Shown piece by piece: positions 1 through 9,160 of a DNA stretch of 16,247 nt. Position numbers and translations under genes: made by a program. Each line of letters starts with the position of its first letter. Within the stretch, counting starts at the first letter, position 1. The stretch is from Pleurotus ostreatus/Saccharomyces cerevisiae fusant (Eukaryota > Opisthokonta): contig JAMQCK010000765.1 in the NCBI GenBank assembly GCA_024196135.1, forward strand, positions 1 to 16,247, written 5' to 3'. The notes under the pieces were generated by a model. That model was not told the DNA's origin and made no database searches. It worked only from the letters and a program-made list of their open reading frames with translations.

Positions 1-545
1 TCTGATCCCAAGTCTCCCTCAGCAGGACGTCGACGACCAAATCCACCTGAAGGGCGGCCTGGTTGCCGCCAGCTCGCCACCGTTGATGATTGCGACGGCG
101 ACGATGCTCGCGGAGGGGTACAACGTCGCGCTCGTGAACGTTCTCGCCTCGCGCGCGCCAGGCGAGCAGGGCTGACTCCTCTGGTACGAGGTCAATGTGC
201 CTCGTCTCTCCGTCTACTAATCTTCTGCGTTCAGTCTTCCCCGAGTCCGCAACATTCGCACGCATGGAGGTGGACGAGAAGATCGTCGAGCTCTCCGGCG
301 CTTCACGATCAGGCGGATCCTCGAGCGCCACCGCATCCTCGGAAGTAGCATTCACACCTACCAATCGTCCGCTGGTACCTCCCACGCAGCGTTCTGGCGT
401 CACTGGCCTGAAAGACATCGCGCGCATAGACTCGACTGCATCCCCATCGCCCTCCGGATCGGTACTGTCCCGGGAGATGCGTCCCAGCGTCGCAGCGCGT
501 GCTCTTCGACGTGCTCGCTCCTCCTTCCAGAGTACTGACGCTTAG
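1..545 (+). CDS. Possible 3' part of a gene cut by the window start
   Basis: I do not recognise this gene. The frame starting at base 2 is open to a TGA at 173-175 with strongly G/C-ending codons. The frame starting at base 1 is open to position 183, where GTACGAGG begins a plausible 51-nt intron. That intron (184-234) has a good branch sequence (CTACTAATC) and ends in TTCAG, a length typical of introns elsewhere in this window. After it, one frame reads MEVDEKIVELSG and stays open to a TAG at 543-545. The three pieces do not join in one frame without an extra event, so the gene model is unresolved. The first 27 bases recur inverted at 15905-15931. Noncoding DNA remains possible. Confidence 0.3.
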
Positions 546-703
546 CAGGTGGTCGGTCTCCCAGCACAGCGCTCGCCACCGATTCGGGCCGTCTTCATCT
601 AGGGACGGCGCGCCTCGCCCACTCTACCAGCAGGCTGAGTGGAGGGCGATTGCAATCACCACATGAATGGCATCCTAGTATTTTGCTGGTGGGGACTACA
701 TAC

Positions 704-709
704 TTTATT
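704..709 (-). terminator. Candidate polyadenylation signal of the F-box gene
   Basis: The minus strand reads AATAAA here, 34 nt beyond the stop codon of the F-box gene at 743-745. The motif and distance fit a eukaryotic cleavage/polyadenylation signal. Fungal genes often lack a strict AATAAA, so this is supportive only. Confidence 0.4.
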
Positions 710-742
710 ATATGTGTACATGGCCCTTCTATTCGACCCAGG

Positions 743-2415
743 TCAGATTTGTGTACCTGGAATGTCCACAATGACGTCCCGGAGCGGGAGAACGCGCTGA
801 GACCGACTCCTGGAGCGCACGAGAGCATCCACAGCATCTCTCATGCCATCTATGTCTCCCCGATTCCGATAGCCAAAGTTGATAGAAGTCAGCTTAGGAA
901 GCAGTGGTGGATCGTCTTCGATGCGTGAGAGTCGACGGACCAGCCTCCGAGTGAGAATGTATCCATGTTGCGGTTCTGGCATGTTGGTTATCTGTAGATG
1001 TGCCAGCGAAGCGAGCTTTCGAAGACACGCCATGAACACATCGAATTGTTTGTGACAAGACGGAAGCGCACTAAACACAGTCGCTGGAGGTTGTTGGCTG
1101 GCGGACGCGATAAGAAAGTGAAGAGAGTCGGAACAATATCGTCGGCAACGGGCTGTGGGGCCACGAGCGACAATCCCATCAACGACGATGTTCGCAGGAC
1201 CCGCATAACGGTATATGCGCCTGAGACAAGGCACATTCGCCGTAGGGCCATCATGTCGACGACTTCATAGGTGCCATTGTTCGCAATGACGTTGCATTGG
1301 AGGTCGAGGTGCACGAGAGTACCTCTGCATGAACGCAACGCGGAGAGGAAGAGTCCCAAGGGGATATGGGAAGGGCCGTCGTACGTGAAGTGAAGAGAAG
1401 TCAGGCTCGGGAAGGCTGGCAAGAGGTGGTTGAGCACTTCAACCGACTGAGCAACTTGAGAGGAGAGCGCGAGGCGTGCATGCTTCAGCTTCGTGGCATG
1501 AGATAGAAATTTGAGCGAATTCGCGAGATCATGCCCTCGAAGTGAGACGTCAGCCTTTTCCAGTAGAGGCAGTTCGACCGCGGGTATCCCGGCAAACATC
1601 TCCCCCGATCCGTGTAGACATATGGATCCCCAGTGATACGCATGGAAGAGGACATCGCTCATAAGAGCGTGCAGGGCGGCATCGCCCACCTCCAAGGTGA
1701 AGAAAGGGAAAGGTTCGTGAGAGATGGTGAGGGGGAGTCCCTTAGCCATGCGCAATAATTTCGAGATGACTGGTAGTCGGAAATCAGAAGGGAAGATCGG
1801 GTTTTCGCCCAAATAGCTTGGGGATCGGTAAAGCGGCGAGTCAGGGTGGGCCAGCGCAAGGCAGTCGATACGCGTCCAGAGCTCAGGCGTGTCACGAGCA
1901 ACATGACGCCACCAGCGACAGACGAGAAATATGGTACCCATGAAGAAGGCTGCCTCGCTCATGAGGAAGGGGTCAATGAGCGTCTTCAAATGGATGAAGA
2001 TGAGCGACAATAGCTCCTGCGGCAGGCGACGAATTGGAGCTAGGGCTGCTTCACAGCGTAGTAGCTGCGCCACCGTTCCCTGGAGCAGTGCATGCACATG
2101 CGACAGAGGAAGGTGGTCGATGTCGTCGAGCTGCTGGAGTAGGGTCTCCTTTGTCTGTACGAGAGCTGCTGCGTCGATCGATGAAAGGTATGTGTTATTG
2201 TTGTCAAAGATTCTGTTTGTGAGCGACTCTGAGCGCTGAATGACATCGGTGAACCGTTTCATAGCATTGATGGTTTTGCTGAAGGACGAGATAACGCTGA
2301 TTGGTCCTTGCGGACCGCTACGTGGGAAGGATCGTGATTTGTAAGCGGCGAGTCTATTCGGCGTAAGGTCACTCACGCGGCGAGAGCCGTGCAGCCCCCA
2401 AATTGTCAGTGGCAT
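743..2415 (-). CDS. F-box protein with leucine-rich tail, one frameshift
   Basis: The product is probably the substrate-recognition subunit of an SCF-type ubiquitin ligase. Counting from the Met at 2415, residues about 60-125 form a helical leader. An F-box follows at about 128-185, with the halves IRRLPQELLSLIF and LVCRWWRHVARDTPELW. The rest is a poorly conserved leucine-rich tail, the usual Agaricomycete layout. The first frame ends at 988, but the tail plainly continues in another frame from 1045 to 743 (DVFMACLRKLASLAHLQI, then ITNMPEPQ). One base appears to be missing near 1045-1050. This could be a pseudogene lesion, an assembly error, or less likely a 65-nt intron with a weak GTCACA donor. 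The Met at 2262 is a better family-like start; the stretch above it holds a GTGAGT donor and may be a separate exon. Full length would be about 505-557 residues. Confidence 0.82.
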
Positions 2416-2573
2416 CCGGAAACTGAAGTACCTTCACGGGCAGGAGCGCTCAAACCAGGAGAGGCGAGGGCAACTGCGGCATACTCAGGATGCCTCCCAT
2501 GTCCTCGATTTCCCGGGTCCAGAGGGGGTGGCAGAGCACGTCGTGACAGTTTAAAAGATTTCATAAGGATGAT

Positions 2574-3458
2574 TTACTGTGGCTGGTTTTGCTTGCCATA
2601 TAAACGCCTATGAAGCCTGGAGTAGGTCATAATACGTGGGCGGCGACGGGGTCTTCTAGTAGGTCCGACGGCTGGAGGACTATAACTATAACTAGAGGAT
2701 GGCGTTGAAGAGGGTGTATTCAGCGAGGAAGAGGGTGTGTTCGAAGCCTCTACGGGAGGCCAAACAAAGGCGTCAATCGGTTGCGGAACTGAGGCGCCAT
2801 GTTCCGCTGCCCAAGTTTCCGCTTGTCCGCGTATGGAGTAGCAAGGAGGTGGGGTCCGATCAAGGCTGATCCGTCGACGACATGTCGGGCACTTGATGAG
2901 GAACTTGATGCGCCGGGCCTCGTAAAGCTTGACAAGGCAGGACTCGCAAAAGACATGGCCGCATTCGACCCTAATGTTGCCCAATAAGCATAGCCGATGG
3001 CTCGAGCCACACAAGAGACTCACACACGAGGCCTGGTATTAGGCTCGAGGCAGATTCCACACAACACCTCGAGCCGCCTATCTTCGTTGACTTGAAGCAG
3101 CTGAGACTTCAGCGCCTTCGAAGCCGAGTAAGTCCATTTGTGCTTCGAAACCGTGTAGATCGGACATACGTCTACCTCCGCCAGTGCTTTCGCTAAGGCT
3201 GCATTGCAATTGCAGGACAGATTGTCGGCGGAAATCTGCGGCAGGATCGTTAGCTCGGTCCCGATGCCGATCGCAGCTCCTTACATCCTGAGTCTGGCTT
3301 TCGGAACGAGCGTTGGCGGAAAGGGGAGCTTTCTGGCATGCGCTCTGACGCGCTCCAGTCGGTGCCGCAAGGGAGGTAGTGCGAGTCGAAGGGTAAGGGT
3401 CCGCATCAGCACGAGCGGCAGTAGTAACGAGGCGTGAGGCGGAGCGCGAACGAGTCAT
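2574..3458 (-). CDS. C3HC4 RING-finger protein, three exons
   Basis: This is a probable RING E3 ubiquitin ligase of 260 residues. Exons read on the minus strand are 3458-3285, 3235-3024 and 2970-2574. Intron 1 (49 nt) runs from GTAAGG to CGCAG with branch GCTAAC, phase 0. Intron 2 (53 nt) runs from GTGAGT to TTAG, phase 2. Splicing joins three short frames without a stop. The zinc ligands come together as C117, C120, C132, H134, C137, C140, C156 and C159, i.e. C-x2-C-x11-C-x-H-x2-C-x2-C-x15-C-x2-C. A basic, Ser/Thr-rich leader precedes a helical stretch before the ring. The tail is rich in Ser, Pro and Arg, with NTPSS repeats. The start is the only Met in exon 1 below the TATA box. The stop lies 160 bp upstream of the F-box gene, on the same strand. 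The cellular substrate is unknown. Confidence 0.86.
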
Positions 3459-3490
3459 GACTGCATGCCTGGGGAGGTGCGTAAGTTCAG

Positions 3491-3498
3491 TATATATA
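3491..3498 (-). promoter_or_regulatory. TATA-like box upstream of RING gene
   Basis: TATATATA lies 33 nt before the chosen ATG at 3458. Transcription starting about 30 nt downstream would give an almost leaderless mRNA, so the true start or promoter could differ. It does argue against the upstream in-frame Met at 3515. Confidence 0.4.
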
Positions 3499-4277
3499 CG
3501 GAATAGCCCAAGCAAGACTTGAAAGGCTCAAACACACAAAGGCGCAAGTTCATTGAAAGGCGCAAACTCATCGTGATTGTGAGGATCGCGAAGAAAGCAG
3601 CCATTGAGCCGTCCGCGAGCCCAGGGTTTGCGCTCAATCTAGGTAGATTTGAAACACCGACGTCCGCCTTGGCGGCTCGTGCTCATGTAGGTGTGAGCAC
3701 CTCAAATTCTGGGAGAGTGCCGCTGCTGGGGCGCAGAAGATCCGAAAACAGTGAAGAAGGAGCGATGAAGGTAGGAGATGCTGTCATGATTGCGTAGACA
3801 GGCAATGAAGCCGAAAGTCAGAGCTGGTCCATGCGAATGAGGTTCGGGGGTTTTGGAGAACGTGACCTCCCGAGGTGAGCGGTTTACCGTGACGGAACAA
3901 AGGGAAGGGACCCGCACGTGCTTTCGGACTTTTCCGATGTTCCCACGGGATTCGAGGCCTTGCGCCCCGCGACGTTTCCATAGGCAGGTAGACCATAAAG
4001 AGGAAAGTCTTGCGTGTAGTAGGTTATTCCACCCAAAGGGCTTAAGCTGATTCTTCTCTTTATATCGAAAGGACAGACATGGGTGAAGACGTTGTCCTCG
4101 TCGCGCGGGCCTTTAGTCTTAGCCTTCTATCGCGTGCCTTTCTGACCGCGCTACCCCTTTTTCAGCAGACCCAACGCACCTTTACGCCTCTGCCTCAGGG
4201 AATACTTATATGTTTGTGGTAACGCCAACGAATGGTCTTGCGGAGCATGCTAAGGCCACTCGAAGAGGTACGATTAG

Positions 4278-4289
4278 CATATATATGCT
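4278..4289 (+). promoter_or_regulatory. TATA-like palindrome upstream of coiled-coil gene
   Basis: GCATATATATGC is a perfect palindrome with a TATATAT core, lying about 50 nt before the ATG at 4336. That leaves room for a leader of roughly 20-25 nt. Confidence 0.4.
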
Positions 4290-4335
4290 CTTCAGAGATA
4301 CGGCTTTTTAGGCACCTGTGGATCTATGGACCACC

Positions 4336-5433
4336 ATGGTGCTGTTCAGATGCCCTACCGCATCCTCCGTATCCTCGAACGACTCTTCTTCATCTGTCCT
4401 GCGTCATTCATCCTCTAGGCGCTCTCAAAACGTGCGCGCCGAGCCGTATCCTCGCGCAAGAAGGCCTCTCCATCGGCGGGAGTCATCGCTGAGGATTCCG
4501 GGTGCCTTCCCACGTACGCCGCACGGTAGCCAAACCTCTGTCGACGACGCACCAGCTCATCCAACCGGTCGCGAGGCTCGCCAGTCTTCGTCTGACCAAG
4601 CTGCTCCGCTCAACACCTCCGCGTCGAGTCCGTTCCATGGCAGACCCCTCACAGCGAGGATGTTTCCATTCGCTACGCCGAGGTCGCAGTCAGAAGCACA
4701 GGTACAGAGTCAGGCGCGGAAACGCCAGAAGTACCTAGATGCCCTGCGCAGTGGTCAGCCCGGATTGGATGGCTATCTCGAAAGGCTGACGGACAACCAG
4801 CTTCGTGTTCGCTATCAGGCGTACAAGCTTTCCGTGAAAGCTGACCTCCTGCGCACCCGCCAACAAGTCATCCAGCTGCGCGAAGAGAAGGAGGAACAAG
4901 CACGTCGCTTTGCGCACGAACTTGTGGACGCGGAAACGAGGTTCAGGTCCAGCCATCGGACCGTAGTTGAATGCCTACGTGCTGAGCACCAGGAGACACT
5001 TCAACAGCTCGAGATAGAGCGTCAGTCAAGGCGGAAGCTACAGCAACGCCTCGATGATCTTCTCGCTCCCATCGCTCCCAAGAACGAATTCGAAGCGTAC
5101 GACAAGTTCTGGTGCGACATTAATGCCCGCACTATTCCGCCATCCTCTTTCTCTATCCATGACTTTCCCTGGCCTATCCCTGCCCATGTCGGAATCGACG
5201 ACATTACCGAGAAGGACATGGTGGAGTTTTTACTTGATACCAGGCGCCCCGGCGCTCGGGATGCGACCCGCGGCAGGACGAATGTCTTGCGTAGTGAGGC
5301 GAGGAAGTACCACACCGACAAGTGGGTCACATACGGGTTAGCGGTGATCAAGCCGGAGGATTGTAGGAGGGCAACAGAAGTGGCTGAGGCCATCTCTCGC
5401 ATCCTCATTCAAGCCTTTCAGAAATATAGGTAG
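4336..5433 (+). CDS. Coiled-coil protein with J-like C-terminal domain
   Basis: This is an uncharacterised Agaricomycete-type protein of 365 residues with no visible intron. I chose the ATG at 4336 because it sits in CCACCATGG and follows the TATA-like site; the frame opens slightly upstream without an ATG. Residues 1-125 are disordered and rich in Ser, Arg and Pro. Residues about 160-245 form a long charged coiled coil, with heptads through RTRQQVIQLREEKEEQARRF and later. The C-terminus (about 255-365) is compact, with FWCDINARTIPPSSF, an FPWPIPAH turn and RSEARKYHTDKW. The YHTDKW motif resembles the HPDK-type loop of J domains, and similar C-termini occur in many unnamed Agaricomycete proteins from memory. 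A chaperone link is inference; HTD is not the canonical HPD. No signal peptide or membrane segment is seen. Confidence 0.8.
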   Translation: MVLFRCPTASSVSSNDSSSSVLRHSSSRRSQNVRAEPYPRARRPLHRRESSLRIPGAFPRTPHGSQTSVDDAPAHPTGREARQSSSDQAAPLNTSASSPFHGRPLTARMFPFATPRSQSEAQVQSQARKRQKYLDALRSGQPGLDGYLERLTDNQLRVRYQAYKLSVKADLLRTRQQVIQLREEKEEQARRFAHELVDAETRFRSSHRTVVECLRAEHQETLQQLEIERQSRRKLQQRLDDLLAPIAPKNEFEAYDKFWCDINARTIPPSSFSIHDFPWPIPAHVGIDDITEKDMVEFLLDTRRPGARDATRGRTNVLRSEARKYHTDKWVTYGLAVIKPEDCRRATEVAEAISRILIQAFQKYR

Positions 5434-5671
5434 ACAACTTCGATTTGCTTTGCTTTAGTGCCATCAATGATGTGTGATCCCTCGCCATCTCTTCTTGTGC
5501 AATAGCCTCGAGAACTTGACACAACTTGAAGATCGCCGCCGCCTCCACTCAAGCATCAGAGTCGACGCATAACCAGACGCATGTAGTATGAAGACGCAGA
5601 GAATCACCGTGTAGCGGCTTCCAGTATTCTTCTGCCTGTTCAAGTGAATGGCGATGAAGTGGAAGAAGACA

Positions 5672-5823
5672 ATGGCTGGTCGCGCGGATAAGACGGTCCG
5701 GATTTGGGATTCGCCGACTTTACGAAGACGACGCCATCCCAATGCAAGAGGCGCCTACCTCGCGGTTCTGACTTCATCATCCACGACCGGTCGCACAATC
5801 ACGCGGCGCCCGTATGCTATGTA
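5672..5823 (+). pseudogene. Possible WD40 repeat remnant
   Basis: From the ATG at 5672 the frame reads MAGRADKTVRIWDSPTL, close to the end of a canonical WD40 blade (xADKTVRIWD). It then runs into Arg-rich sequence and a TAG at 5821-5823. No further blade or splice partner was found, and the nearby WD40 gene is on the other strand and lacks this sequence. It is either a decayed fragment of a classical WD40 gene or chance. Confidence 0.3.
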
Positions 5824-6182
5824 GATCTATTTCTGCCTGGTTATGGCCGACATCCTCCGCCGGCTGCTAGACGATGCCCAGTAATCAGCAGCCCCTTTCA
5901 ATATCGATTTCTCAGCTTATGGCACATTTTCGCACACGCGAGTGATTGACTACTAAGTATAGTATTAGAGGAAGCGCCGGCTGCGCCCGGCGGAGACCTT
6001 GCTTGCGAGACAAGATCAGGCTTCGAACTGAGGTAGGTCAAGCTCTGTCTGTCTGTGTGTACCAGGAATCGAAGAATGAAGGGTTTGCAAGAGGCCTTGC
6101 AAGCAAGGTGATATCCGGCCCTCGTCTGAATGGATACGCGCGGGCCTGAAGGTGGCTGGGACGGGAGAATGTTGAAGATACT

Positions 6183-6220
6183 CACGTGAGCGCGGGAATC
6201 CCACGTGAGCGCGGGAATCC
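6183..6220. repeat. Tandem duplication, 2 x 19 bp
   Basis: Two exact adjacent copies of CACGTGAGCGCGGGAATCC, followed by the first two bases of a third. Each copy begins with the palindrome CACGTG (E-box type). The length is not a multiple of three. Confidence 0.9.
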
Positions 6221-6467
6221 CAGCGTCGACCATCGGCCGAAGCCGACATCGACATGCTGAGTGCAATGACAGCGGCCAAACCGTAGTCGGCGCTGATAAC
6301 ATGGTTACAAACAGCCCACGTTACAATGTGACGAGTCGTAAGGAGATGGATCTTGTTGTGGAGCGGCGCGTATAAGTATACAGTATCCGGAAAGTCATAC
6401 GTTACACAGAGAGATCGCTCATACAGCATCCACCTTCATTTGATTCTAAGGGATGATCAGCAGCGAG

Positions 6468-7925
6468 CTAGAATGTGTAATTTAGACTGACCGTATACAC
6501 TTTCGCCAGAACATAGATGAAGAGTCCGAGCTTCGCAGTCCAGATCACTACCACGAGTAAAGCGTAGCCGAATGATCTGGACGTAGGGCGTTCGCAGGCG
6601 TTGTCCGGGAGCGAGCTGGTTGTAACCGGTGCAGTGGTCCGTACTCGTAGCGGCTCGACGCGGGCCTTGCGATACACGATGACATCTGCAGACCTGCGTA
6701 TGCTGGAGCCAGCGATAGCGATTAGATGGAAGTCGGCCGTGGTGCACGCCTGTAGAAAAGTCAAGCCAAGTATCGAGAGCACGAAGGTTGTCAGGCGTAC
6801 CTCCACCTGCTGGACTAATCCCCCCATTGGGTACGGCAGCGTCTGAATGACATCCCCATTGATGCTGTCGTAAATTGTGGCACGACCTTTGTCCGTCCCC
6901 GATATCAGGATGTTCCCGTCCTCGCTGAAGCACATGTACATTGGGTAATGCACGTCCGGTTCCTCGACGGCAATGGTCCGCAGATGCTTCTGCCTTTGCA
7001 AAGAATGAAGCTCGATGCTAGTTCCTGTATGAGCGGCGAAGATGGACCTATGATTGTCCACTGCAACGGATGCCCTGCCAAAATCTTTGAGCCGCGTTGC
7101 TCTATTGTGGTGATGCAGTACTTACATCAAATCAGGACCATCTGCCCTTACACCGGCTCTATCTCCAGTATCGATATGGTAGCGTATCCTAAAGGACGAT
7201 ATCAGTGTAACATACGGGCACGCAAGAGACCATGGCGTACATGATACCTCCAAACACGCTGAAGGTGCTGATAGTCTGGGATCTCAGATCGAATCTGACA
7301 GTTCTTGGGCGATGGGCGGGCTCTAAGGCGGGCTCGGGACCGAGGACGAATTTTCTGCGTAGGTGGTCTGCAGTGCACTTGATCTCCCAGACAGTGACAC
7401 GACCATCGTCGGTACACATGGCGACGCATCCCCACTGCTCGGCTGGAACGCTTCGCCGAGAGACATCCATAGACAAGACTTGAGTAGAGTCCGCCGAGCA
7501 TCTCGCATGGGTCGTGTACTGAAAACCCTGCAGAAAGCTCAAGCAAATGGAAATCAGAAGAGAGGAATGACGCTCACGCCTTTGATAGCACTCCATTTCC
7601 AGATAAACACGTCCCCCCGCATGGATCCCAAGATGAGCACCGGAAGCTCGGTTTCCTCGAAGTGCAGCCAAGCACACCTAGTGTAAAAATGCTTCTCCGA
7701 CATGGTGGAAGGCGGGGGTGGAATACGTAGCGCCTGTTGCTGAGCCACGTCCCAAAGGTAGATACCCGCGTAGCCTGGGTCCGACGAAGGTGAGCTATGG
7801 ACCTGAGCGATGGGAATATGATACTTACCAGTCGCCGCTATGAATCTGCCACACACGGATATGCCTAATGACAAAATCCCCTCCTGATGTCCGCGGAGAA
7901 CGGCCACTTCGGTGTATTCAGACAT
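6468..7925 (-). CDS. WD40-like protein with C-terminal membrane helix, six exons
   Basis: The product is 399 residues, of unknown cellular role. Exons on the minus strand are 7925-7829, 7774-7578, 7527-7241, 7188-7126, 7074-6801 and 6749-6468. The introns are 54, 50, 52, 51 and 51 nt, with GTAAGT, GTGAGC, GTACGC, GTAAGT and GTACGC donors and YAG acceptors. All phases match. Blade-like pieces are visible: VLRGHQEGILSLGIS near the start, ILGSMRGDVFIWKW (about 80-93), VAMCTDDGRVTVWEIK, and ILISGTDKGRATIYD in exon 5. Residues about 369-391 (ALLVVVIWTAKLGLFIYVLA and on) form one hydrophobic helix, so the propeller is probably tethered to a membrane. A short tail follows it. This architecture recurs in Agaricomycete WD40 proteins from memory. 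The small exon 4 and the donor of intron 3 are the least certain parts. Confidence 0.85.
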
Positions 7926-7975
7926 GAGAGGTGAGACGCCGAGGTACAGCGAAGGGCGAGGAGCTCTCCGACGGG

Positions 7976-7981
7976 TTTATA
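7976..7981 (-). promoter_or_regulatory. TATA box of the WD40 gene
   Basis: TATAAA on the minus strand, about 51 nt before the ATG at 7925. With initiation about 30 nt downstream the leader would be about 20 nt. Confidence 0.55.
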
Positions 7982-8431
7982 AAGGACCTGCTAGCGCTTG
8001 TCCGCGCCGCACAAAGAACAAAGGGCCACGAAAGGCTGTCGAAGTCAACCGCCGGTACAGCCGGACCTTTTGATCTCCTTTTCAGTTTTAATGAGGACCC
8101 AGTAAGGCAAACGATTGCGCAATGCAGCGACCACCTTTTATTGATCGGACCAGCGGTTCAGGAGGCTGCACGTTTTCAGCGATCACAGCCGGGGGAAGAA
8201 AGTAGATACACGTGTGTCGTGACGCCTGTGATCGTGAGAGTGATTCATGTGAAATATGTGATGTAGTGATGTTCTCGGCCCTTTAAGAAAACCGTCGCTT
8301 TCCCTCAAGAAGACCCCTTCCTTGGTTCCGTCTTTGTTGTCGATCTTTGCGTTGCCAGGCTCTTTACGGAGGAGACTTCCACTCAAGACATCAAGACAAT
8401 GGTCGAAAGGTCGTTTAACGCTCCCCGAGAC

Positions 8432-8437
8432 TATAAG
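8432..8437 (+). promoter_or_regulatory. TATA-like box of the second RING gene
   Basis: TATAAG lies 67 nt before the ATG at 8499. That position supports 8499, rather than the downstream ATG at 8624, as the translation start. Confidence 0.45.
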
Positions 8438-8498
8438 GGCCGGAGCCACCGTCTATTCCCTCCTTCATTCCACGACAACCTCTGAGCTTCGCCGCATC

Positions 8499-9160
8499 AT
8501 GGAGGCTTTTTGTGTAGCCGTTCTCATACGCCTTCTGACAGGTCACGCGAAGGTACTCCTCTTGTGTAGTTGTGGAGGATGCGATCTGACTGAATGCTTC
8601 TACTATAGAACGCCAGCACGTCTATGCCCCCTATGTCAGATGCCGAGTGCGTCGAGGAATGGAATATGATTGACCCGGGTGAAAATACCGGGGATGTTCA
8701 TAATGCAGCGACGCTGCAGAAGTCGCTAGATGACTCGTTGATGGAGAATGAGGTGCGCTTTCTCGCCAAATGCTGAGCTGTACAGACTTTGACGGCGTCT
8801 GATAGCTTCTCAAACAGAGACTGGCCGAGATATCTCGCTCAAATAGGCAGGAAAGCGAATGTGTCGTCTGTCAGGACCTCAACTTTGAGCCATACTTGTG
8901 AGCCCTCTTCGTTCCTATAAGCATTATATACTGAAGAATATCGCAGATTATCGTGCGGCCATCTCATAGGAGGCGACTGCTTGCAAACACTTTTGGAGAT
9001 GTTCGGACGCCAGTCAGCCTGTCCGCTTTGCCGAAAATTCATCAGCCATAGGCCGTACTTCTCATACTCTGCTCGAGCCAAAGTAGTGGCTATTGCAGAG
9101 GCAGATAATATTCCAGTCCCACCGTTGACTCTGCGCACGCTTACGGGTCCTTGGGAGTGA
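8499..9160 (+). CDS. Degenerate RING-finger protein, four exons
   Basis: This is a RING-type protein of 167 residues. Exons are 8499-8552, 8609-8752, 8806-8897 and 8947-9160. The introns are 56, 53 and 49 nt (GTACTC, GTGCGC and GTGAGC donors; TATAG, GATAG and CGCAG acceptors). An acidic stretch and a coiled segment (SLMENELLKQRLAEI) lead into the ring: C85, C88, C100, H102, C108, C122 and C125. The fifth ligand, expected at 105, is glycine (CGHLIGGDC), so one zinc site is incomplete unless another residue serves. Ubiquitin ligase activity is therefore doubtful. The third intron is phase 2 and sits two residues before C100, exactly as in the RING gene at 2574-3458. Exon 1 could be leader; starting at 8624 would give 144 residues. 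Confidence 0.75.

Larger units (their letters stand above)
3459..4335. other. Intergenic region between divergent genes
   Basis: No coding frame here is convincing; the open frames are short and low in coding character. The region separates the RING gene (-) from the coiled-coil gene (+), so it should hold both promoters. TATA-like boxes are seen near each end. An 18-bp unit is repeated in tandem at 3538-3555 and 3556-3573 with three differences, and a poorer third copy lies just before it. Confidence 0.6.
5434..6467. other. Gene-poor stretch between convergent genes
   Basis: This stretch lies between the 3' ends of the coiled-coil gene (+) and the WD40 gene (-). No full gene is supported. 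It contains a WD40-like scrap at 5672-5823 and a 19-bp tandem duplication at 6183-6220. Open frames on the minus strand at 5898-6429 overlap one another and show no recognisable domain. Confidence 0.5.
7926..8498. other. Divergent promoter region
   Basis: This region lies between the starts of the WD40 gene (-) and the second RING gene (+). It contains a TATA-type box in the right position for each gene. Open frames here have no recognisable domain and are taken as noncoding. Confidence 0.6.

Noticed and set aside
988..1060. Intron as the cause of the frame change in the F-box gene
   Set aside because: A 65-nt GTCACA...CTACAG intron would fit the phase. However, the skipped stretch reads as typical leucine-rich coding sequence in the second frame, so a frameshift is the better reading, though not proven.
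5898..6429. Minus-strand open frames downstream of the WD40 gene
   Set aside because: Two overlapping frames, no domain, and the 19-bp tandem duplication lies inside them. There is no convincing splice link to the WD40 gene.
7931..8266. Open frame of 111 codons between the WD40 and RING genes
   Set aside because: It overlaps the TATA box of the WD40 gene, lacks a recognisable domain, and has no coding codon bias.
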